64,000 nucleotides of DNA from Flavobacterium anseongense. GTDB lineage: Bacteria > Bacteroidota > Bacteroidia > Flavobacteriales > Flavobacteriaceae. Positions 7,455 through 16,466 of the stretch are shown in pieces; within the stretch, counting starts at the first letter, position 1; every line of letters begins with the position of its first letter. A model generated the notes under the pieces. It had not been told where the DNA came from, did not search any database, and was given only the letters and a program-made list of their open reading frames with translations. Position numbers and translations under genes: made by a program. The DNA is taken from assembly GCF_021608185.1 (NCBI RefSeq), contig NZ_JAKIHN010000003.1, positions 248,001 through 312,000 on the forward strand, given 5' to 3'.

Positions 7455-7542
7455 CGTTTATTATAATAAAGTTAAAAGTTTGTACGTTATAAAGAAGAAA
7501 AACAATTTTCTTTATTATTTTTACCACATCAAAATACAATTT

Positions 7543-8418
7543 ATGTCGTCATCATTTGAAAAGTTTCAGAAACGCAGAGTTATTACTTCCTATTTTTCGG
7601 TTGTTTTGAGTATCTTTTTAGTGTTGTTTTTATTGGGGATTTTGGGGTTGTTTGTCATCAATTCCAAGCGATTATCAGACAACTTCAAAGAAGAAATTGC
7701 CATGACAGTTTTCTTTAAAACAGAAGCAACCGATTCTACAATAGCAGCTTTTACGAGTGAATTGAAAACAGCAGCATTTGCAAAATCTTTTGAATATGTT
7801 TCGAAAGAAGAAGCCGCAAAAAAACACATGAAAGTAATTGGTGAGGATTTTATGCAGTTTTTGGGTGTGAATCCGCTGCAGAATTCTTTTGACATTCACT
7901 TAAAAGCCGATTATGTTACCAATGCCGGTATTGCCAAAATTGAAAATCGTCTGCGCAAAAACGAAATGATTGCCGATGTGGTTTATGATAAGCAACTCGT
8001 GACTTTGGTAAACGACAATATCAAAAATATCAGTATGTGGATTTTGATTATCAGTTGTGTTTTTGCACTGGTTTCGGTATTGCTGATTAATAGTTCGTTG
8101 CGCTTATCAATTTACGCCAATAGGTTCATTATTAAAACCATGCAGATGGTTGGCGCTACAAAATCCTTTATCAGAAAACCATTTATTCAACGCAGCGTTT
8201 TACTTGGATTAATAGGTTCGGCATTAGCAGTATTTGCTTTGATTGGCGTCTTGGTTTATATCCAAACGACTTTCCCGAATTTGGGAATTATGGAAGATAA
8301 ATTAGCCATTACCGTTGTGCTTTTAGGCGTGTTGATTTTGGGTGTTGTGATTACCTGGATAAGCACTTTCTTTGCTACGCAACGCTTTTTGAATTTGAGA
8401 ACAGACGATCTTTATTAG
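7543..8418 (+). CDS. ftsX: Cell-division ABC transporter permease FtsX
   Basis: The 291-aa protein has one N-terminal membrane helix (about residues 17-42), an extracytoplasmic domain (to about 165), and three C-terminal helices. This is the FtsX arrangement. FtsX pairs with the ATPase FtsE to control peptidoglycan hydrolases at the septum. No ftsE is adjacent, which is common in Bacteroidota. The frame is open up to an ATG at 7480, but that extension would add 21 poorly conserved-looking residues overlapping leader sequence. The ATG at 7543, followed by SSSFEKFQKRR, fits the family start better. A DUF3098 gene follows, an arrangement I recall from other Flavobacteria. Confidence 0.9.
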   Translation: MSSSFEKFQKRRVITSYFSVVLSIFLVLFLLGILGLFVINSKRLSDNFKEEIAMTVFFKTEATDSTIAAFTSELKTAAFAKSFEYVSKEEAAKKHMKVIGEDFMQFLGVNPLQNSFDIHLKADYVTNAGIAKIENRLRKNEMIADVVYDKQLVTLVNDNIKNISMWILIISCVFALVSVLLINSSLRLSIYANRFIIKTMQMVGATKSFIRKPFIQRSVLLGLIGSALAVFALIGVLVYIQTTFPNLGIMEDKLAITVVLLGVLILGVVITWISTFFATQRFLNLRTDDLY

Positions 8419-8459
8419 TGTTCAGTCAATAAAAAATTAAAAATAATATTCAGCAGAGA

Positions 8460-8481
8460 TGCTGAAATAAATTCAGCATAA
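8460..8481 (+). promoter_or_regulatory. Start-codon-abutting leader palindrome (ATTCAGCATAA type)
   Basis: The palindrome ATGCTGAA-ATAAA-TTCAGCAT ends at 8480, two bases before the DUF3098 start codon. The stretch AAATAAATTCAGCATAA next to the ATG is shared with the leaders of the MFS gene (31690-31731, minus) and, with one change, tetR (38680-38720). Confidence 0.6.
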
Positions 8482-8718
8482 ATGAAAAACAACGAGCAAA
8501 AACCTGATTTTCTTTTTGAAAAAGCAAACTACAAAATCCTATTAATCGGTATTGCGGTTATTGCTTTAGGATTTATTTTGATGAGTGGTGGCGGAAGCGA
8601 AGACCCAAAGGTTTTCAATGAAGATATTTTCAGTTTCAGAAGAATTCGTTTGGCGCCAACTGTTGTTTTGATTGGGTTTGGAATTACTATATATTCTATT
8701 TTTAAAAAGAGCAAATAG
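8482..8718 (+). CDS. DUF3098 family membrane protein
   Basis: The 78-aa protein has two membrane helices (about residues 18-36 and 57-73). They are separated by a short loop containing the family-typical GGGSEDPKVFNEDIFSFRR stretch. DUF3098 proteins are small Bacteroidota inner-membrane proteins of unknown function, usually encoded next to ftsX and uppP as here. That conserved neighbourhood suggests an envelope or cell-division role, but this is inference. Confidence 0.85.
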   Translation: MKNNEQKPDFLFEKANYKILLIGIAVIALGFILMSGGGSEDPKVFNEDIFSFRRIRLAPTVVLIGFGITIYSIFKKSK

Positions 8719-8723
8719 TTTTT

Positions 8724-8812
8724 GGATTATTAGATTATTGGATTGCTGGATTATTAGACCGCATTCGATTAAATCTAACTTTCTGACAATCTAACAATCT
8801 AACAATCTAACC
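8724..8812. repeat. Reiterated-word inverted repeat abutting uppP
   Basis: The left arm (8724-8758) is made of variants of a 9-nt word (GGATTATTA / GATTATTGG). The right arm (8771-8812) is made of AATCTAACA words that complement it imperfectly. The right arm ends at the base before the uppP ATG. The right arm is almost free of G. Confidence 0.75.
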
Positions 8813-9622
8813 ATGGATTATTTTCAAGCGATACTTATCGCCATTGTTGAAGGCTTAACCGAATACTTACCGGTTTCTTCAACGGCTCATATGATTTTCA
8901 CCAGTTCATTTTTTGGAATTCAGGAAGATGATTTTGTGAAATTGTTTCAGGTTTCGATACAATTTGGGGCAATTTTAGCCGTAGTGTTCTTATATTGGAG
9001 GAAGTTTTTTGATTTCAGTAAGATTAACTTTTATATCAAATTGGCTTCTGCTGTAATTCCGGCCTTAGTTTTAGGAAAAATATTTGACGATAAAATTGAT
9101 GCTGTACTCGGAAATCCAATTCCCATTGCGATTGTACTAATTATTGGCGGAATCGTTTTACTTTTCATTGATGGCCGTTTTCACAGCCCGACTATAGCAC
9201 ACGAAGAAGACATTACCATAAAAAAAGCCGTTACAATTGGATTTTGGCAATGTTTAGCGATGATGCCTGGTACAAGCCGTTCTGCAGCTTCCATTATTGG
9301 TGGTATGCAACAAGGATTGACTAGGGAAACTGCTGCTGAATTCTCTTTCTTTTTGGCAGTTCCAACTATGTTAGCGGTTACTACTTACTCTTTGTTTTTG
9401 AAAACATATGAAGTGTCACAACTCAAAGGATATGAATTGTTGACGCAATCTCCCGATAATCTTAAATTGTTTTTGATTGGCAATATTGTGGCTTTTATTG
9501 TGGCCATAATCGCGATTAAATTCTTTATCGGAATCATAAAAAAATACGGTTTCAAGCCTTGGGGTTATTACCGAATTATAGCCGGAGTTATTTTACTGGC
9601 TTATTTCTCTTTAAACAAATAA
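8813..9622 (+). CDS. uppP: Undecaprenyl-diphosphatase (BacA/UppP)
   Basis: The enzyme dephosphorylates undecaprenyl diphosphate to recycle the lipid carrier for peptidoglycan and O-antigen precursors. Overproduction of the family confers bacitracin resistance. The 269-aa polytopic protein carries both signature motifs: EGLTEYLPVSSTAHM at residues 13-27, and PGTSRSAASIIGG in the middle. The length is typical. It sits in a run ftsX-DUF3098-uppP-truB with small gaps and probably shares transcripts. The gap before it is entirely filled by a reiterated-word inverted repeat. Confidence 0.95.
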   Translation: MDYFQAILIAIVEGLTEYLPVSSTAHMIFTSSFFGIQEDDFVKLFQVSIQFGAILAVVFLYWRKFFDFSKINFYIKLASAVIPALVLGKIFDDKIDAVLGNPIPIAIVLIIGGIVLLFIDGRFHSPTIAHEEDITIKKAVTIGFWQCLAMMPGTSRSAASIIGGMQQGLTRETAAEFSFFLAVPTMLAVTTYSLFLKTYEVSQLKGYELLTQSPDNLKLFLIGNIVAFIVAIIAIKFFIGIIKKYGFKPWGYYRIIAGVILLAYFSLNK

Positions 9623-9626
9623 ACTG

Positions 9627-10313
9627 ATGACTGCCGAAGACTTTTTAGAAGGTCAAATCCTTTTGATTGACAAACCATTAAAGTGGTCTTCGTTTCAGGC
9701 AGTGAACAAATTGAAGTACATTTTAAAACGCAAATACGATCTTCCTAAAAAATTCAAAATTGGTCATGCCGGCACTTTAGATCCTTTGGCAACAGGCTTA
9801 CTGATTGTTTGCACCGGGAAATTCACCAAACGAATTACCGAAATTCAAGGGCAGGCTAAAGAATATACCGGGACTTTTGTTGTTGGAGCTACAACGCCAT
9901 CTTATGATTTAGAAACCGAAGTCGATGCCACTTTTCCAACCGAACATATTACAGCCGAATTGGTTCAGGAAACAGTAAAACAATTCATTGGTGAAATAGA
10001 CCAAAAACCACCTGTTTTCTCCGCCATAAAAAAAGACGGGAAACGATTGTATGAACATGCACGAGAAGGTTCGGAAGTTGAAATTGCTTCGAGAAAAACA
10101 ACCATCCATGAATTTGAAATCACCAAATTTGATTTGCCCGAAATTGAATTCAGAGTAGTTTGCAGCAAGGGAACTTACATACGTTCGTTAGCTTTTGACT
10201 TTGGAAAAGCACTAAATTCTGGCGCACACTTATCTGTCTTACGCCGAACAAAAATTGGAGATTTCTCTGTAGAAAACGGAATTACTCCCGAAGAATTTGA
10301 AAAACAGAATTAA
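9627..10313 (+). CDS. truB: tRNA pseudouridine(55) synthase
   Basis: TruB isomerises U55 in the T-loop of nearly all tRNAs. The catalytic aspartate is D52 in GHAGTLDPLATGLL. The following sequence (YTGTFVVGATTPSYDLE) and the C-terminal KGTYIRSLA motif are typical. At 228 aa it is the short form without a full C-terminal PUA domain, as usual in this phylum. It begins 4 bp after uppP, indicating translational coupling or a shared transcript. Confidence 0.95.
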   Translation: MTAEDFLEGQILLIDKPLKWSSFQAVNKLKYILKRKYDLPKKFKIGHAGTLDPLATGLLIVCTGKFTKRITEIQGQAKEYTGTFVVGATTPSYDLETEVDATFPTEHITAELVQETVKQFIGEIDQKPPVFSAIKKDGKRLYEHAREGSEVEIASRKTTIHEFEITKFDLPEIEFRVVCSKGTYIRSLAFDFGKALNSGAHLSVLRRTKIGDFSVENGITPEEFEKQN

Positions 10314-10314
10314 A

Positions 10315-10878
10315 ATGAAGCAGCTATTTTTATTCTTCGTTTTATTTATAAGTCAATTTGGCTTTGCCCAAGACGAAAAGCCTGAACCTCGAAAATATCC
10401 CGAAGATCCAAAACCGATTTATAAAAAAATTGAACTTTCAGTACCCTTAAAAGTAAATCAATATGCGGGAGAAATTAACCCATATACCGGCGAAAAAGAA
10501 TTTTGGTTTTTACCTGACGGAATAACTCTCAGAGCCGGAATTGGTGGCCATTTAGATAAATGGATTGGAGTTGGGATGAATATTGGACTAGACTGGAAAG
10601 GCAGCCGTTGCTTGGTAGTAGCTCCTATTTTTGGTTCCGTTCGCCTGAGTCCGAGAATTGCAGAGGATATTCGTATTACTTCTGAAGTTGGCTATGGCAG
10701 AGCCTTATCTATCAGTGGCGACAGATTATCGGGTAATTTTAAAAAAATAAGCCTCGGCATAGAAGACGAAAAAAGTGGCGGTGGACTTTATATAGAATTG
10801 TGTCAATACGGCTTTTCAAAAAATAGTCCTGAGAGAATTGGAAGTGTTAGTATAGGAATAAACTGTTTTTTATTCTAA
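10315..10878 (+). CDS. Hypothetical secreted protein
   Basis: Translation from the ATG at 10315 gives 187 aa starting with a clear signal peptide (MKQLFLFFVLFISQFGFAQ). An in-frame ATG at 10297 would overlap truB and bury the signal peptide, so it is not preferred. The start is one base after the truB stop. The mature part is rich in beta-prone and aromatic residues (GITLRAGIGGHLDKWIGVGMNIGLDWKG), which suggests a small outer-membrane barrel or periplasmic protein. No named family is recognised. Its 3' end overlaps the convergent thioredoxin-like gene by 9 bp. Confidence 0.75.
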   Translation: MKQLFLFFVLFISQFGFAQDEKPEPRKYPEDPKPIYKKIELSVPLKVNQYAGEINPYTGEKEFWFLPDGITLRAGIGGHLDKWIGVGMNIGLDWKGSRCLVVAPIFGSVRLSPRIAEDIRITSEVGYGRALSISGDRLSGNFKKISLGIEDEKSGGGLYIELCQYGFSKNSPERIGSVSIGINCFLF

Positions 10879-11478
10879 TTCAAGTCTTGTCATTAACTCC
10901 ATTATTTCTTTTTGAGTAGAAACTCCTTTATCGTGCAAATACCAAAGTTGTAAATCGGTTTTCGCTTTTTCATCAATCAGACCGTGTTGCTTTTTATAAT
11001 CCAAAATTAATTGTGTCGCACCATTTGGTCTTGGTCCAAAATCACCTAAAACTTCTAAGGTGTTTTTATCCAAAACAATTAACTTCGGAATTGACTTGGT
11101 TCCATTCGTCAAAAATAAATTCATCAGTGCTTCATTTTCATCGCGAAAAACAATCTTCAAATCAATTTTGTCTGAAAGCTGCGTCATTTTATATACCACC
11201 GGAAGAATCTGTGCTGCATCGCCACACCAGCCTTCGGAAATTACTAACCAGATATATTCTTTTTGACAACTTTGTAGCTTTTGTACATTTTCTGTAGCTA
11301 TAGTAATTGTTTTCTCTAAACGATTCATTCGGGTTTCGTTGAGTTCGCTGTAATGTGTCAGCGCTTCCGATTGTTCATTACCTGTTGATTTACCTTCTTT
11401 TAATAAGGATTGGATGCGACTTCGGTAGTCGGTATAACTATAACTTTGCGAAAGACTTTTTTCTATAATAGATTTCAT
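10870..11478 (-). CDS. Thioredoxin-fold family protein
   Basis: The 202-aa protein has a thioredoxin-like core in its middle (WLVISEGWCGDAAQILPVVYKM, then IPKLIVLD with the cis-proline). The active-site position reads WCGDA rather than WCxxC, leaving one cysteine. It is therefore unlikely to act as a classical dithiol oxidoreductase. Bacteroidota contain a recognisable family of such thioredoxin family proteins of unknown role. No signal peptide is seen, so it is probably cytosolic. It stands alone on the minus strand. Confidence 0.8.
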   Translation of the reverse strand: MKSIIEKSLSQSYSYTDYRSRIQSLLKEGKSTGNEQSEALTHYSELNETRMNRLEKTITIATENVQKLQSCQKEYIWLVISEGWCGDAAQILPVVYKMTQLSDKIDLKIVFRDENEALMNLFLTNGTKSIPKLIVLDKNTLEVLGDFGPRPNGATQLILDYKKQHGLIDEKAKTDLQLWYLHDKGVSTQKEIMELMTRLELE

Positions 11479-11584
11479 AACTTCTTTTTGATGCTGCGAA
11501 GTTACAAAACCAACAAGTCAAAAAACATGATAATTGTTGGTTAACATTCTTTTTAGCAAATACTATAAAAAAACAGAATATGTT

Positions 11585-11592
11585 TATATTTG
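11585..11592 (+). promoter_or_regulatory. -7 element TATATTTG for pyrH
   Basis: This is an exact match to the Bacteroidota -7 consensus TAnnTTTG. The predicted transcription start is near 11599, so the pyrH transcript would begin at the conserved 17-nt sequence and hairpin at 11600-11633. No clear -33 TTG is seen. Confidence 0.6.
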
Positions 11593-11599
11593 CATCACT

Positions 11600-11633
11600 T
11601 TTGATATTAAGAGGAGAATGTCCAGTGGACATT
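11600..11633 (+). repeat. GGAG-hairpin element, copy 2 of 2, in the pyrH leader
   Basis: TTTGATATTAAGAGGAG (11600-11616) is identical to 1926-1942. The hairpin AATGTCC-AGT-GGACATT follows (11617-11633). The stem differs from copy 1 at three of seven pairs, each by a compensatory double change. The AGT loop and the closing CC/GG are kept. Confidence 0.75.
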
Positions 11634-11681
11634 CGGCTTTATAGTCTTAGTCAAGTTTGAAATTAAAATAAGTACGTACCA

Positions 11682-12389
11682 ATGAAATACAAAAGAATTC
11701 TTCTAAAACTAAGTGGCGAAGCATTAATGGGCGAAAGACAATACGGAATTGACCCAAAACGTCTTGCCGAATACGCTGATGAGATTAAGGAAATTCACGA
11801 TAAAGGTGTAGAAATAGCAATCGTAATTGGTGGCGGAAATATTTTTAGAGGAATTGCAGGAGCCAGTAATGGTATGGACAGAGTTCAGGGCGATTATATG
11901 GGAATGCTCGCAACAGTTATCAACGGAATGGCTTTACAAGGTGCGTTAGAAGATAAAGGAATGTTGACGCGTTTGCAAACGGCTTTGAAAATTGAAGCGA
12001 TTGCCGAACCTTATATCAAAAGAAGAGCGGTGCGTCATCTTGAAAAAGGAAGAATTGTTATTTTTGGTGCCGGAACCGGAAATCCATATTTTACTACAGA
12101 TACTGCTGCGGTGCTTCGTGGCGTTGAAGTACACGCTGACGTAATTTTGAAAGGAACGCGTGTTGACGGAATTTATGATTCAGATCCTGAAAAAAACGCA
12201 GCTGCAATAAAATTCGAAAGCATTACTTTTGATGATGTTATCAAAAAAGGATTAAACGTTATGGATTCGACAGCATTTACTTTAAGTCAGGAAAATGCTT
12301 TGCCAATAGTAGTTTTTGATATGAATACAAAAGGAAATTTATTGAAAATATGCAACGGGGAAAATGTTGGAACCGTTGTGAAAATATAG
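11682..12389 (+). CDS. pyrH: UMP kinase
   Basis: PyrH phosphorylates UMP to UDP using ATP and is the essential bacterial, amino-acid-kinase-fold enzyme. The 235-aa sequence opens with [14 protein letters not shown]. It contains [11 protein letters not shown], the [13 protein letters not shown] phosphate-binding segment and the C-terminal [10 protein letters not shown]. The length is normal. It is followed by frr, the usual pyrH-frr order. Its leader carries the GGAG-hairpin element, which could be a regulatory structure. Confidence 0.97.
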   Translation: MKYKRILLKLSGEALMGERQYGIDPKRLAEYADEIKEIHDKGVEIAIVIGGGNIFRGIAGASNGMDRVQGDYMGMLATVINGMALQGALEDKGMLTRLQTALKIEAIAEPYIKRRAVRHLEKGRIVIFGAGTGNPYFTTDTAAVLRGVEVHADVILKGTRVDGIYDSDPEKNAAAIKFESITFDDVIKKGLNVMDSTAFTLSQENALPIVVFDMNTKGNLLKICNGENVGTVVKI

Positions 12390-12451
12390 TTGACAGTCGC
12401 AGTTGGCAGTCGCAGAAAAAATGCACTGAAAACTGAGACTGAGACTGAAAA
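12390..12451. repeat. Reiterated-word inverted repeat between pyrH and frr
   Basis: The left arm (12390-12415) contains CAGTCGCAG words and the right arm (12425-12451) contains CTGAGACTGAGACTG words. The arms complement each other imperfectly. The repeat begins at the pyrH stop and ends 9 nt before the frr ATG. It is the weakest member of the group in arm identity. Confidence 0.6.
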
Positions 12452-12460
12452 CTTTTAAAT

Positions 12461-13021
12461 ATGGAAGAAATTGAATTTATTTTAGACAGTACAAAAGAAT
12501 CGATGGTTGGTTCTATTGCACATTTAGAAAAAGAATTTTTAAACATACGCGCCGGAAAAGCATCACCGCAAATGTTGGGAAGTGTTTTTGTAGATTATTA
12601 TGGTTCGCAAACACCGCTGTCTCAAGTTTCCAATGTGAATACTCCGGATGCCAGAACGATTACCATTCAGCCTTATGAAAAAAGCATGTTGCAAACCATA
12701 GAGAAAGCTATTATGGTAGCCAATCTTGGTTTCAATCCGATGAACAATGGTGATACTATAATCATCAGCGTTCCGCCGTTGACCGAAGAAAGAAGACGTG
12801 ACTTGGTAAAACAAGCCAAAGCCGAAGCGGAAGATGCAAAAATCAGCATCCGAAATGCCCGTAAAGATGCCAATACCGAAATTAAAAAATTAGAAAAAGA
12901 AGGTACTTCAGAAGATGTTTGTAAAAGTGCCGAAGAGGATATTCAAAAATTAACGGATAGTTTTATCCGAAAAATAGACGAGCACTTGGCAGTAAAAGAA
13001 GCCGAAATTATGAAAGTGTAA
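12461..13021 (+). CDS. frr: Ribosome recycling factor
   Basis: RRF works with EF-G to split post-termination ribosomes. The 186-aa protein shows the family landmarks: LEKEFLNIRAGKASPQML near the N-terminus, the YYGSQTPLSQVSNV stretch, and the ERRRDLVKQAKAEAEDAKISIRNARKDAN helix region. Length and order after pyrH are standard. A strong terminator follows 20 bp downstream, closing the pyrH-frr unit. Confidence 0.97.
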   Translation: MEEIEFILDSTKESMVGSIAHLEKEFLNIRAGKASPQMLGSVFVDYYGSQTPLSQVSNVNTPDARTITIQPYEKSMLQTIEKAIMVANLGFNPMNNGDTIIISVPPLTEERRRDLVKQAKAEAEDAKISIRNARKDANTEIKKLEKEGTSEDVCKSAEEDIQKLTDSFIRKIDEHLAVKEAEIMKV

Positions 13022-13040
13022 CTTTGTTAATTCAATATTA

Positions 13041-13074
13041 AAATCCGTTTCGATGTATCGAGACGGATTTTTTT
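13041..13074 (+). terminator. Rho-independent terminator after frr
   Basis: The stem AAATCCGTTTCGAT/ATCGAGACGGATTT has a short GT loop and is followed by a run of T. It lies 20 bp after the frr stop. Confidence 0.85.
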
Positions 13075-13079
13075 ATTCC

Positions 13080-13087
13080 TATTTTTG
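13080..13087 (+). promoter_or_regulatory. -7 element TATTTTTG for the DUF5686 gene
   Basis: This is an exact TAnnTTTG match directly after the frr terminator and 28 bp before the ATG at 13115. It supports that start codon and an independent transcript. Confidence 0.6.
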
Positions 13088-13114
13088 TCAAACCTTTGTG
13101 CCAATCACTTTCAA

Positions 13115-15598
13115 ATGAAGCGACTATTTCTATTGTTCATGTTCTTCACATTGTCGCTCCAAGCACAATTTCATGTCAATGGAATTATAAAAGATTCCGA
13201 AACCAAAAAAGCACTTCCGTTTGCAACCCTAAAAACCGAAAACGGCTTTTCGACCATTGCCGATGTTGATGGAAAGTTCAATTTTATCTTAGCTTCACAA
13301 CCCGAAACGCTGACAATTTCCTATATTGGCTATGAACCGAAAACTATTTCACTATTTGAAATAAAGACTTTTTTTACGCTTTATCTTCAGCCAAAAATTG
13401 ATACTCTGAAAGAAGTGACCATTTCAAATGTAAATCCGGCCAACGCTATTATTTCAAAAGTCATTCAGCTAAAAGACACTAATAATCCACAGAAAAAATT
13501 AAGTAGTTTTCAATTCAAATCGTATAACAAATTACTCGTAACCGCCAATCCTGATTCGATTATCGGGAAAATCGATACTGTTTTTGTGGATGCTGTTTCA
13601 AAAGATAAAATCGCCAAAATAGATTCATCAGATTACAAGTTTAAAAAGATTATTGACAAGCAACATTTGTTTCTGACCGAAAAAGTCTCTCAATTTCAGT
13701 TTGAAAAACCAATACTGAAAGAAACTATTTTAGGCACTAAAATGGCGGGATTCAAAGAACCAATCTATGAGTTTTTGGGTTTCAGTTTGCAGTCGTTTTC
13801 TATTTATGACGAAAAATACGAGCTATTCGAAACCAAGTATAAAAGTCCGATTTCCAGAGAAGCACTTAAAGAATATCGCTATAAAATCCTCGACACAACT
13901 TACATAGATAACCGGCAGTTAGTTGTTTTATATTTCAAAAATAAAAACAAGAAAGGTTTGGAAGGCTTGCTTTATGTTGATAATGAAAACCAAGCAATTG
14001 CTAAAGCAGTGATGCGGATTCGAGGCGTTTTAGACATTACTGGAATTCATGAATTTAGTTATTTGCCCAATGAAAAAGTTTGGTTTCCTATTCGCAAAAA
14101 CTTCAAAATTGTAAAAGGAAAAAGTAAAGAGCCAACAGCTGTTTTGGGTGGACGAATTGAGTTTGCAGCCGAAAATGATGATAGTGATTCGAAAAAAGCG
14201 GCTTCCGATTTCACTTATCTTTCTTCCGAAATGCATGCGTTTGATTTGGTAGTGAATAACAATCTGAAAATCAAAAAATCCTCGGTAGCTATCGAAGTTA
14301 AAGACAATGCCAACAAAAGAGATGATACTTTTTGGAAACAAAACAGAACGGATAGTTTGGACACGCGAAGCGAAAGAACTTATGTGGTTTTAGACAGCAT
14401 CATCACCAAAGAAAATATAGAGCGGAAAATTAAATTTGGACGAAAAATAATCAACGGTTATTTGCCTTTTGGTCCGTTTGATTTTGATTTACGCTATCTA
14501 TTAAGTTATAACAATTTTGAAGGATTTCGCGTTGGTCTTGGCGGGATTACCAATGATACTTTTTCTAAAAAACTTCGTCTCGAAGGTTATACAGCTTATG
14601 GTTTGAAAGACGAAACCATCAAATACAACTTAGGAACAGCAGTGAGAATTGGCAATTTTTCCAACACTTGGATTGGCGGTTCTTATACAGATGATGTTCG
14701 GGAGATTGCGAGTACCAGTTTTGCAACAGACAAAAGAGTATTTAAAATCTATGACCCAAGACCAATTAACATCAGTACTTTTTATAACCACAAAACGTGG
14801 CGCGGTTATATTGAAACCAAAATTATTCCGAAAACAGAAACCATTTGGCAATTTACCCATAGTGAAATAAGTCCGTTGTTCAATTATACTTTTGCATATG
14901 ACAGCCATTTGTATCGTGATTATACGATGTCGACCGCAATGTTTTCGATACAGTGGAATCCGTTTAGCGATTATATGCAAACACCAACTGGCAAGATTGA
15001 ATTTGAAAAACGGTTTCCAAAATTCTCTTTTCAGTTTACTAAATCACTCCCTAATTTCTTTGCCAATGATTTTGATTTTGGAAAAGTTGATGCCCGAATT
15101 GAATACGAAAAAAAATACTTAAACGGGCAAAAATCGGCTGTTTTACTTCAGGCAGGTTATGCTTTTGGAGCACTTCCGATAACACATTTGTACAATACTT
15201 CGCCAAATAATCTGACCAAAGACAATCTTTTACAAAGAATAACCATTGCCGGAAAAAACAGTTTTGAGACGATGTATTTCAACGAATTCTTTTCGAGTGA
15301 GTTTGTTATGCTTCAATTCAAACACGGATTTAAAAGAGTAGAATTGTTCAAAAGCGTAAAGCCTTCATTGGTTTTGGTAACCCGAATGGCTTGGGGAAAT
15401 ATCCAGCATCCTGAAAGACATATTGGGATTGAATACAAAACTCTAAATCGAGGCTTTTTCGAATCGGGAATTGAATTAAATCAAATTTACAAAGGTTTTG
15501 GATTAACCGGATTTTACAGATATGGTCCAAATCAATTGCCCCGATTTGAAGACAATTTAGCCGTGAAATTGAGTTTCGTACTTGATATTGGATTTTAA
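13115..15598 (+). CDS. DUF5686 family outer-membrane protein with CarboxypepD_reg-like domain
   Basis: The 827-aa protein starts with a signal peptide (MKRLFLLFMFFTLSLQAQ). It continues with a carboxypeptidase-regulatory-like beta domain (about residues 20-95, GIIKDSETKKALPFATL...), typical of Bacteroidota outer-membrane proteins. The rest matches the DUF5686 family and ends in aromatic beta-strand-rich sequence, with a C-terminal FVLDIGF suited to barrel insertion. The function is unknown, and a surface or transport role is inferred. A TTG-initiated extension to 13085 overlaps the promoter and is rejected. It is transcribed from its own promoter. Confidence 0.85.
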   Translation: MKRLFLLFMFFTLSLQAQFHVNGIIKDSETKKALPFATLKTENGFSTIADVDGKFNFILASQPETLTISYIGYEPKTISLFEIKTFFTLYLQPKIDTLKEVTISNVNPANAIISKVIQLKDTNNPQKKLSSFQFKSYNKLLVTANPDSIIGKIDTVFVDAVSKDKIAKIDSSDYKFKKIIDKQHLFLTEKVSQFQFEKPILKETILGTKMAGFKEPIYEFLGFSLQSFSIYDEKYELFETKYKSPISREALKEYRYKILDTTYIDNRQLVVLYFKNKNKKGLEGLLYVDNENQAIAKAVMRIRGVLDITGIHEFSYLPNEKVWFPIRKNFKIVKGKSKEPTAVLGGRIEFAAENDDSDSKKAASDFTYLSSEMHAFDLVVNNNLKIKKSSVAIEVKDNANKRDDTFWKQNRTDSLDTRSERTYVVLDSIITKENIERKIKFGRKIINGYLPFGPFDFDLRYLLSYNNFEGFRVGLGGITNDTFSKKLRLEGYTAYGLKDETIKYNLGTAVRIGNFSNTWIGGSYTDDVREIASTSFATDKRVFKIYDPRPINISTFYNHKTWRGYIETKIIPKTETIWQFTHSEISPLFNYTFAYDSHLYRDYTMSTAMFSIQWNPFSDYMQTPTGKIEFEKRFPKFSFQFTKSLPNFFANDFDFGKVDARIEYEKKYLNGQKSAVLLQAGYAFGALPITHLYNTSPNNLTKDNLLQRITIAGKNSFETMYFNEFFSSEFVMLQFKHGFKRVELFKSVKPSLVLVTRMAWGNIQHPERHIGIEYKTLNRGFFESGIELNQIYKGFGLTGFYRYGPNQLPRFEDNLAVKLSFVLDIGF

Positions 15599-15659
15599 AC
15601 TTTTAAGTCACACAAAGAATTATAAAGCATATATTTACCACAAAAAACTGCAAATATTA

Positions 15660-16466
15660 ATGAATAAAGGACAAATTTCCAGTATATTAAGAAAGCTTCG
15701 ATTGATTTATTTGGCAGACTGGGCACATTTTTATGTTGAGCGGTATAAAAATCAGAAGAATAATTCGGCCTTTAAAAAGAATAATCCCGATGTAAAATTA
15801 CCTCCCGATTATCTTATATACGAATCATTTCAGATTGATTACACAAAATATTATACGGAGAGCATTAATACTGCAAAATGGGTTGCCGATTATTTTAGCA
15901 AATATTTAGATTTAAAAAACAAAAAGATACTTGATTGGGGTTGTGGTCCTGGCAGGGTAATTCGTCATTTGCCTAATGTCGTTGGCAATGGATGCAGCTA
16001 TTATGGAACCGACTATAATAGGCAATCCATTGACTGGTGTTCAAAAAATCTTCCCGGAATTAGTTTTAATTGTAACACTTTGGAAGCAAAACTTCCTTAT
16101 TCTGACGATACGTTTGATGCTATATATGGAATTTCAATTTTTACGCATCTTTCAGAGCAATTGCATTATGATTGGTATACTGAATTGCATCGAATATTGA
16201 AACCGGACGGCATACTATTCCTGACTACTCAAGGTGATAATTTCAGGGTAAAACTAATTCCTTCGGAAATTGCACGATATGACGCTAATGAATTAATTAT
16301 TCGTGACAAAGTGAAAGAAGGACATCGAATGTTTTCAGCATTTCATCCTACTGAATTCATGAAAAAGCTATTCCATAATGCTGAAATTTTAGAGCATTAT
16401 GCTGAACCAATTCCGGAAACAGGCAATTGGATTCCACAAGACGTTTGGATTATTAGAAAGAGATAA
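15660..16466 (+). CDS. Class I SAM-dependent methyltransferase
   Basis: Translation from the ATG at 15660 gives 268 aa. Motif I is KKILDWGCGPGRVIRHL, followed by YYGTDYNRQSIDWC and the post-core strand FDAIYGISIFTHLSE, a classic Rossmann methyltransferase of the Methyltransf_11/25 type. The frame is open to an ATG at 15582 that overlaps the previous gene, and the later start looks better. The substrate is unknown; family members near envelope genes often modify small molecules or glycans. The gene ends at the base adjoining the convergent antiporter gene, with no room for a terminator. Confidence 0.85.
   Translation: MNKGQISSILRKLRLIYLADWAHFYVERYKNQKNNSAFKKNNPDVKLPPDYLIYESFQIDYTKYYTESINTAKWVADYFSKYLDLKNKKILDWGCGPGRVIRHLPNVVGNGCSYYGTDYNRQSIDWCSKNLPGISFNCNTLEAKLPYSDDTFDAIYGISIFTHLSEQLHYDWYTELHRILKPDGILFLTTQGDNFRVKLIPSEIARYDANELIIRDKVKEGHRMFSAFHPTEFMKKLFHNAEILEHYAEPIPETGNWIPQDVWIIRKR

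Noticed and set aside
7480..7542. N-terminal extension of ftsX from the ATG at 7480
   Set aside because: The added 21 residues look like translated leader sequence and precede a better start that fits the family.
10297..10314. Upstream ATG for the secreted protein after truB
   Set aside because: It lies inside truB and would bury the signal peptide; the ATG at 10315 is better.
11493..11681. Riboswitch in the pyrH leader
   Set aside because: The leader has the GGAG-hairpin element but no match to any riboswitch consensus that I recognise.
13085..13114. TTG-initiated extension of the DUF5686 gene
   Set aside because: It overlaps the TATTTTTG promoter element and would displace the signal peptide.
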